From the NCBI GenBank assembly GCA_005879435.1, contig VBKX01000484.1, positions 1 to 8,048 of the forward strand: a DNA stretch of 8,048 bases, read 5' to 3'. This DNA comes from Deltaproteobacteria bacterium. Its GTDB lineage: Bacteria; Desulfobacterota; Binatia; UBA9968. The notes under the pieces were generated by a model. It searched no databases. It was not told where the DNA came from and saw only the letters and a list, made by a program, of their open reading frames with translations. Shown in pieces: positions 6,383 through 8,048 of the stretch; position 1 is the first letter of the stretch, and every line of letters starts with the position of its first letter. The position numbers were made by a program, and so were the translations under genes.

Positions 6383-7380
6383 TTAGCTCGCTCGCCCGTA
6401 GAGCTTATCTATAAAGCCAGATTTCTTGATCTCTTCCAAGATGGTCGTGTCCATCAGCGCCGCGGGCTTGAGAGTCTTGGCGTTTGGATGGCTCAGCGAG
6501 TCCATCGCGCTTTGAATGCCATTGGGTTCCGGCACAGGGAATTCGCGCATGCTCTTGGAGACTCGGTCGCAGAGATCTTTCTGCACGGTGGGTTCTTTGA
6601 TGCCGGCTTCTTCCATCACGGCGTAGACGAGTTTGGGGCGAATCTTAAAAAGCTAGATCCCTTCGACGTAGCGCATGAGCATGCGGAGCACCGCTTCGCG
6701 CTGGTTCTTTATCATTGCCGTGGGAATCACGACGCCGAAGCGGGCGTAGTCGAGCGGTAGCTCGGACAAGTCCGCGAGCACACGGCAGCAGCCGGTGGCG
6801 AGCACTTTGTGCAGATTGTCCGGGCCGATGAGCGCGGCGTCGACGTGACCCGCCGCGAGCGCGGTCATGCGCATCGGTGTGTTGCCCGCTTGCAGCAGGG
6901 TGACTTCTTTTTCAGGATCGACTTTCCAAGTACGCAGCACCATGCGCGTCACGAAGTCAGACGCGGATCCCAAACGGCTCACGGCGAGACGCTTGCCCTT
7001 TAGCTCTTCGGGCTTGGTAATGTTCTTGCGGCTGACGAAAATATGTTCGAGGCGGTTGATCGTGACGGCGATGGTTTTCATGTCGGACATACCGGAGACA
7101 GCTAGGTTCAACATCGCCGGCAGATCGGAATCCGCCGCGGTGATGCTGCCGCCGGCCATCGCTTGCGCCATCAGGCTGCCGCTGTTGAAGTAGATTGCCT
7201 TGACGCTGAGGCCGTACCTTTCCCAGATTCGCTCTTTTTCGATGACGCGGCGCAGATCGGTAGTCAGGCCGGTGCCGCCGCTGTAGCCGAGCGTATGGCA
7301 TTGTGCTGGGCGGTAGCTGCGGATGTTAGGATCAGATAGGTTAAGAATAAGATCGCTATTTTAACAATGCCGTTTATCAC
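6383..7380 (-). pseudogene. ABC substrate-binding protein paralogue, broken by a frameshift and an amber stop
   Basis: A tandem duplicate of the binding protein at 5350-6357. It begins at GTG 7380 with GAGGAG 7 nt upstream and encodes a good signal peptide (hydrophobic run IVKIAILFLTYLILTSA, then ATA-Q). Just after it the frame breaks: AQHNAIR continues one base out of phase into LGYSGGTGLTTDLRRV. Comparison with AQSNNLMLGYSGTG in the intact copy puts a missing single base near 7291-7292. The protein then reads normally to VEGI, where a Tyr codon of the paralogue is TAG (6653-6655), and resumes as LFKIRPKLVYAVMEEAGIKE to TAA 6383-6385 with the shared end SGFIDKLYGRA. Both lesions interrupt otherwise well-preserved, conservatively substituted sequence, so inactivation would be recent. 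An ATG at 7171 opens a frame up to the amber codon, but it would lack a signal peptide. Confidence 0.88.
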
Positions 7381-7387
7381 TTGGTGG

Positions 7388-7393
7388 CTCCTC
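7388..7393 (-). promoter_or_regulatory. Ribosome binding site fixing the GTG start at 7380
   Basis: GAGGAG on the minus strand lies 7 nt before GTG 7380. It shows that the signal-peptide frame, not an internal ATG, was the original start of the broken paralogue. Confidence 0.7.
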
Positions 7394-7528
7394 TTGTGAT
7401 CCAGCGATTGATTTCCGGTAGGCGCAGTCGGCGCGGCAGGCATGGGGGACTTCTCTGCGCATCCCAATCAGGAGGCCGACTGCAAGGGCTAATTCGCTGG
7501 AAGACCAAGACTTTCGGATTCGGATATT

Positions 7529-7635
7529 CTCCCGCCAAGCCGCAAAGACGTTAAGTCCGAAAGAAAACAATACCCATCCTCAAACCAATTCACTTTTTCC
7601 TATCCGAACTTTGCGCCTTGGCGTCTTTGCGGGAG
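7529..7635. repeat. Imperfect long inverted repeat in the gene-free stretch
   Basis: Two 33-nt arms (7529-7561 and 7603-7635) are inverted copies matching at about 26 of 33 positions by eye, around a 41-nt AT-rich centre. The right arm carries TTTGCGCCTTGGCGTCTTTG, a motif I recall as frequent between genes in environmental genomes. It belongs to the 7381-7750 stretch, in which I see no coding sequence beyond the start region of the broken binding-protein gene. Confidence 0.5.
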
Positions 7636-7654
7636 ATATTCCGGTCCCTTATTT

Positions 7655-7745
7655 TGTGCTCTTTGCGGTTAAATCATTCTTGTCTTAAGTGCGGGGCGCG
7701 ATAAATCGCGTCCTTTTTTTGCACCTGTGTGCCCTTTGTGGTTAA
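7655..7745. repeat. Pair of 18-nt direct repeats
   Basis: TGTGCTCTTTGCGGTTAA (7655-7672) and TGTGCCCTTTGTGGTTAA (7728-7745) differ at two positions. They flank the hairpin at 7694-7713, and the second ends 5 bp before the amidohydrolase stop codon. They share the CTTTG-rich character of the neighbouring inverted repeat, suggesting one degenerate repeat family. Confidence 0.5.
7694..7720 (+). terminator. Terminator-like hairpin with T-run
   Basis: GGGCGCGA (7694-7701) pairs with TCGCGTCC (7706-7713), eight pairs including one G-T wobble, with a TAAA loop and seven T's at 7714-7720. The shape is that of a Rho-independent terminator on the plus strand, but the nearest plus-strand gene ends at 5346. 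For the minus-strand amidohydrolase the T-run is on the wrong side. It may instead be a dispersed palindromic repeat. Confidence 0.45.
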
Positions 7746-7750
7746 CCGTC

Positions 7751-8048
7751 TTACGCACTCGTGACGATATGATCCAAATGAAAAAAACGGATAGCGTTGT
7801 CCGCTACCATTTTGCGCTTCTCGTCATCGGGCACGCCGGTTGTTTGCGCGTCCAAAGTTTCTAGTGAATTCGGCCAGCGTGTGACGATATGCGGAAAATC
7901 CGTCGACCACATGATCCGCTCGACGCCGATCTCGTGCCGCAGCTTTATGCCGATGCGGTCTTCGAAGAATCCCCAGTGCGCGTTCTCTTTCAAATACTCG
8001 CTTGGCTTGCGCTGCAAGCGCGTCAGACCCATTTGCCGTTCGGCCCAG
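7751..8048 (-). CDS. Amidohydrolase family protein (ACMSD-like), C-terminal part (5' end outside window)
   Basis: The last 98 residues of an amidohydrolase-2 (TIM-barrel, metal-dependent) protein; the frame stays open to the right edge, so the ATG at 8032 is internal. The diagnostic part is GVERIMWSTDFPHIVTRWPNS, where the Asp of STDFPH is the conserved active-site Asp at the end of barrel strand 8. It is followed by the usual tail GVPDDEKRKMVADNAIRFF and ends at TAA 7751-7753. Upstream, KPSEYLKENAHWGFFED fits the helix before that strand. Members include hydrolases and non-oxidative decarboxylases of aromatic acids such as ACMSD and gamma-resorcylate decarboxylase; which type this is cannot be decided from the fragment. 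It points the same way as the binding-protein genes but is separated from them by about 370 bp of repeats. Confidence 0.9.
   Translation of the reverse strand, partial: WAERQMGLTRLQRKPSEYLKENAHWGFFEDRIGIKLRHEIGVERIMWSTDFPHIVTRWPNSLETLDAQTTGVPDDEKRKMVADNAIRFFHLDHIVTSA

Noticed and set aside
6867..7193. Plus-strand open frames opposite the binding-protein paralogues (also at 5846-6172)
   Set aside because: Both paralogues show the same antisense frame because their coding strands are homologous; the coding sense is shown by signal peptides, ribosome sites and family motifs on the minus strand.

Overview
The window looks like an accessory or catabolic stretch from a free-living, GC-moderate Gram-negative bacterium, probably uncultured. 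It combines a prFMN-type UbiD decarboxylase, orphan NMT1/THI5-like periplasmic binding proteins, an LLM flavin/F420 oxidoreductase and an ACMSD-like amidohydrolase. From memory this mix is common in soil or sediment lineages once called 'Deltaproteobacteria' (Binatota, Tectomicrobia, Rokubacteria-like). That placement is inference; no marker gene is present.

Layout. At 1-725 (+) lies the C-terminal part of a gamma-glutamyltransferase, cut by the left edge. At 732-1442 is a REP/RAYT module: three 33-nt REP hairpins, each starting with GTAG, around a complete HUH/tyrosine REP-associated transposase. At 1579-3174 (+) is a complete UbiD-family decarboxylase with all expected metal and catalytic residues. 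At 3225-4199 (-) is a secreted ABC-type substrate-binding protein with a strong sigma70-like promoter, divergent from 4347-5346 (+), a luciferase-like oxidoreductase broken by a frameshift. At 5350-7380 (-) are two tandem paralogous substrate-binding proteins. The downstream copy (5350-6357) is intact and begins at TTG. The upstream copy (6383-7380) carries a 1-nt frameshift just after the signal peptide and an in-frame amber stop. Positions 7381-7750 hold no gene, only degenerate repeats and a hairpin with a T-run. At 7751-8048 (-) is the C-terminus of an amidohydrolase, cut by the right edge.

How the genes may work together. Three binding proteins occur without any permease or ATPase in the window, so they either use transporter parts encoded elsewhere or act as sensors. 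UbiD and ACMSD-like amidohydrolases are both families that include aromatic-acid decarboxylases, and LLM enzymes are redox enzymes. The locus therefore plausibly concerns uptake and breakdown of an aromatic or heterocyclic acid, but no substrate can be read from the sequence. Three coding lesions in two genes within about 2.5 kb suggest part of the locus is decaying, unless they are sequence errors.

No CRISPR array, tRNA, rRNA or phage gene was seen. The most structured non-coding signal is the GTAG-bounded REP/RAYT unit.
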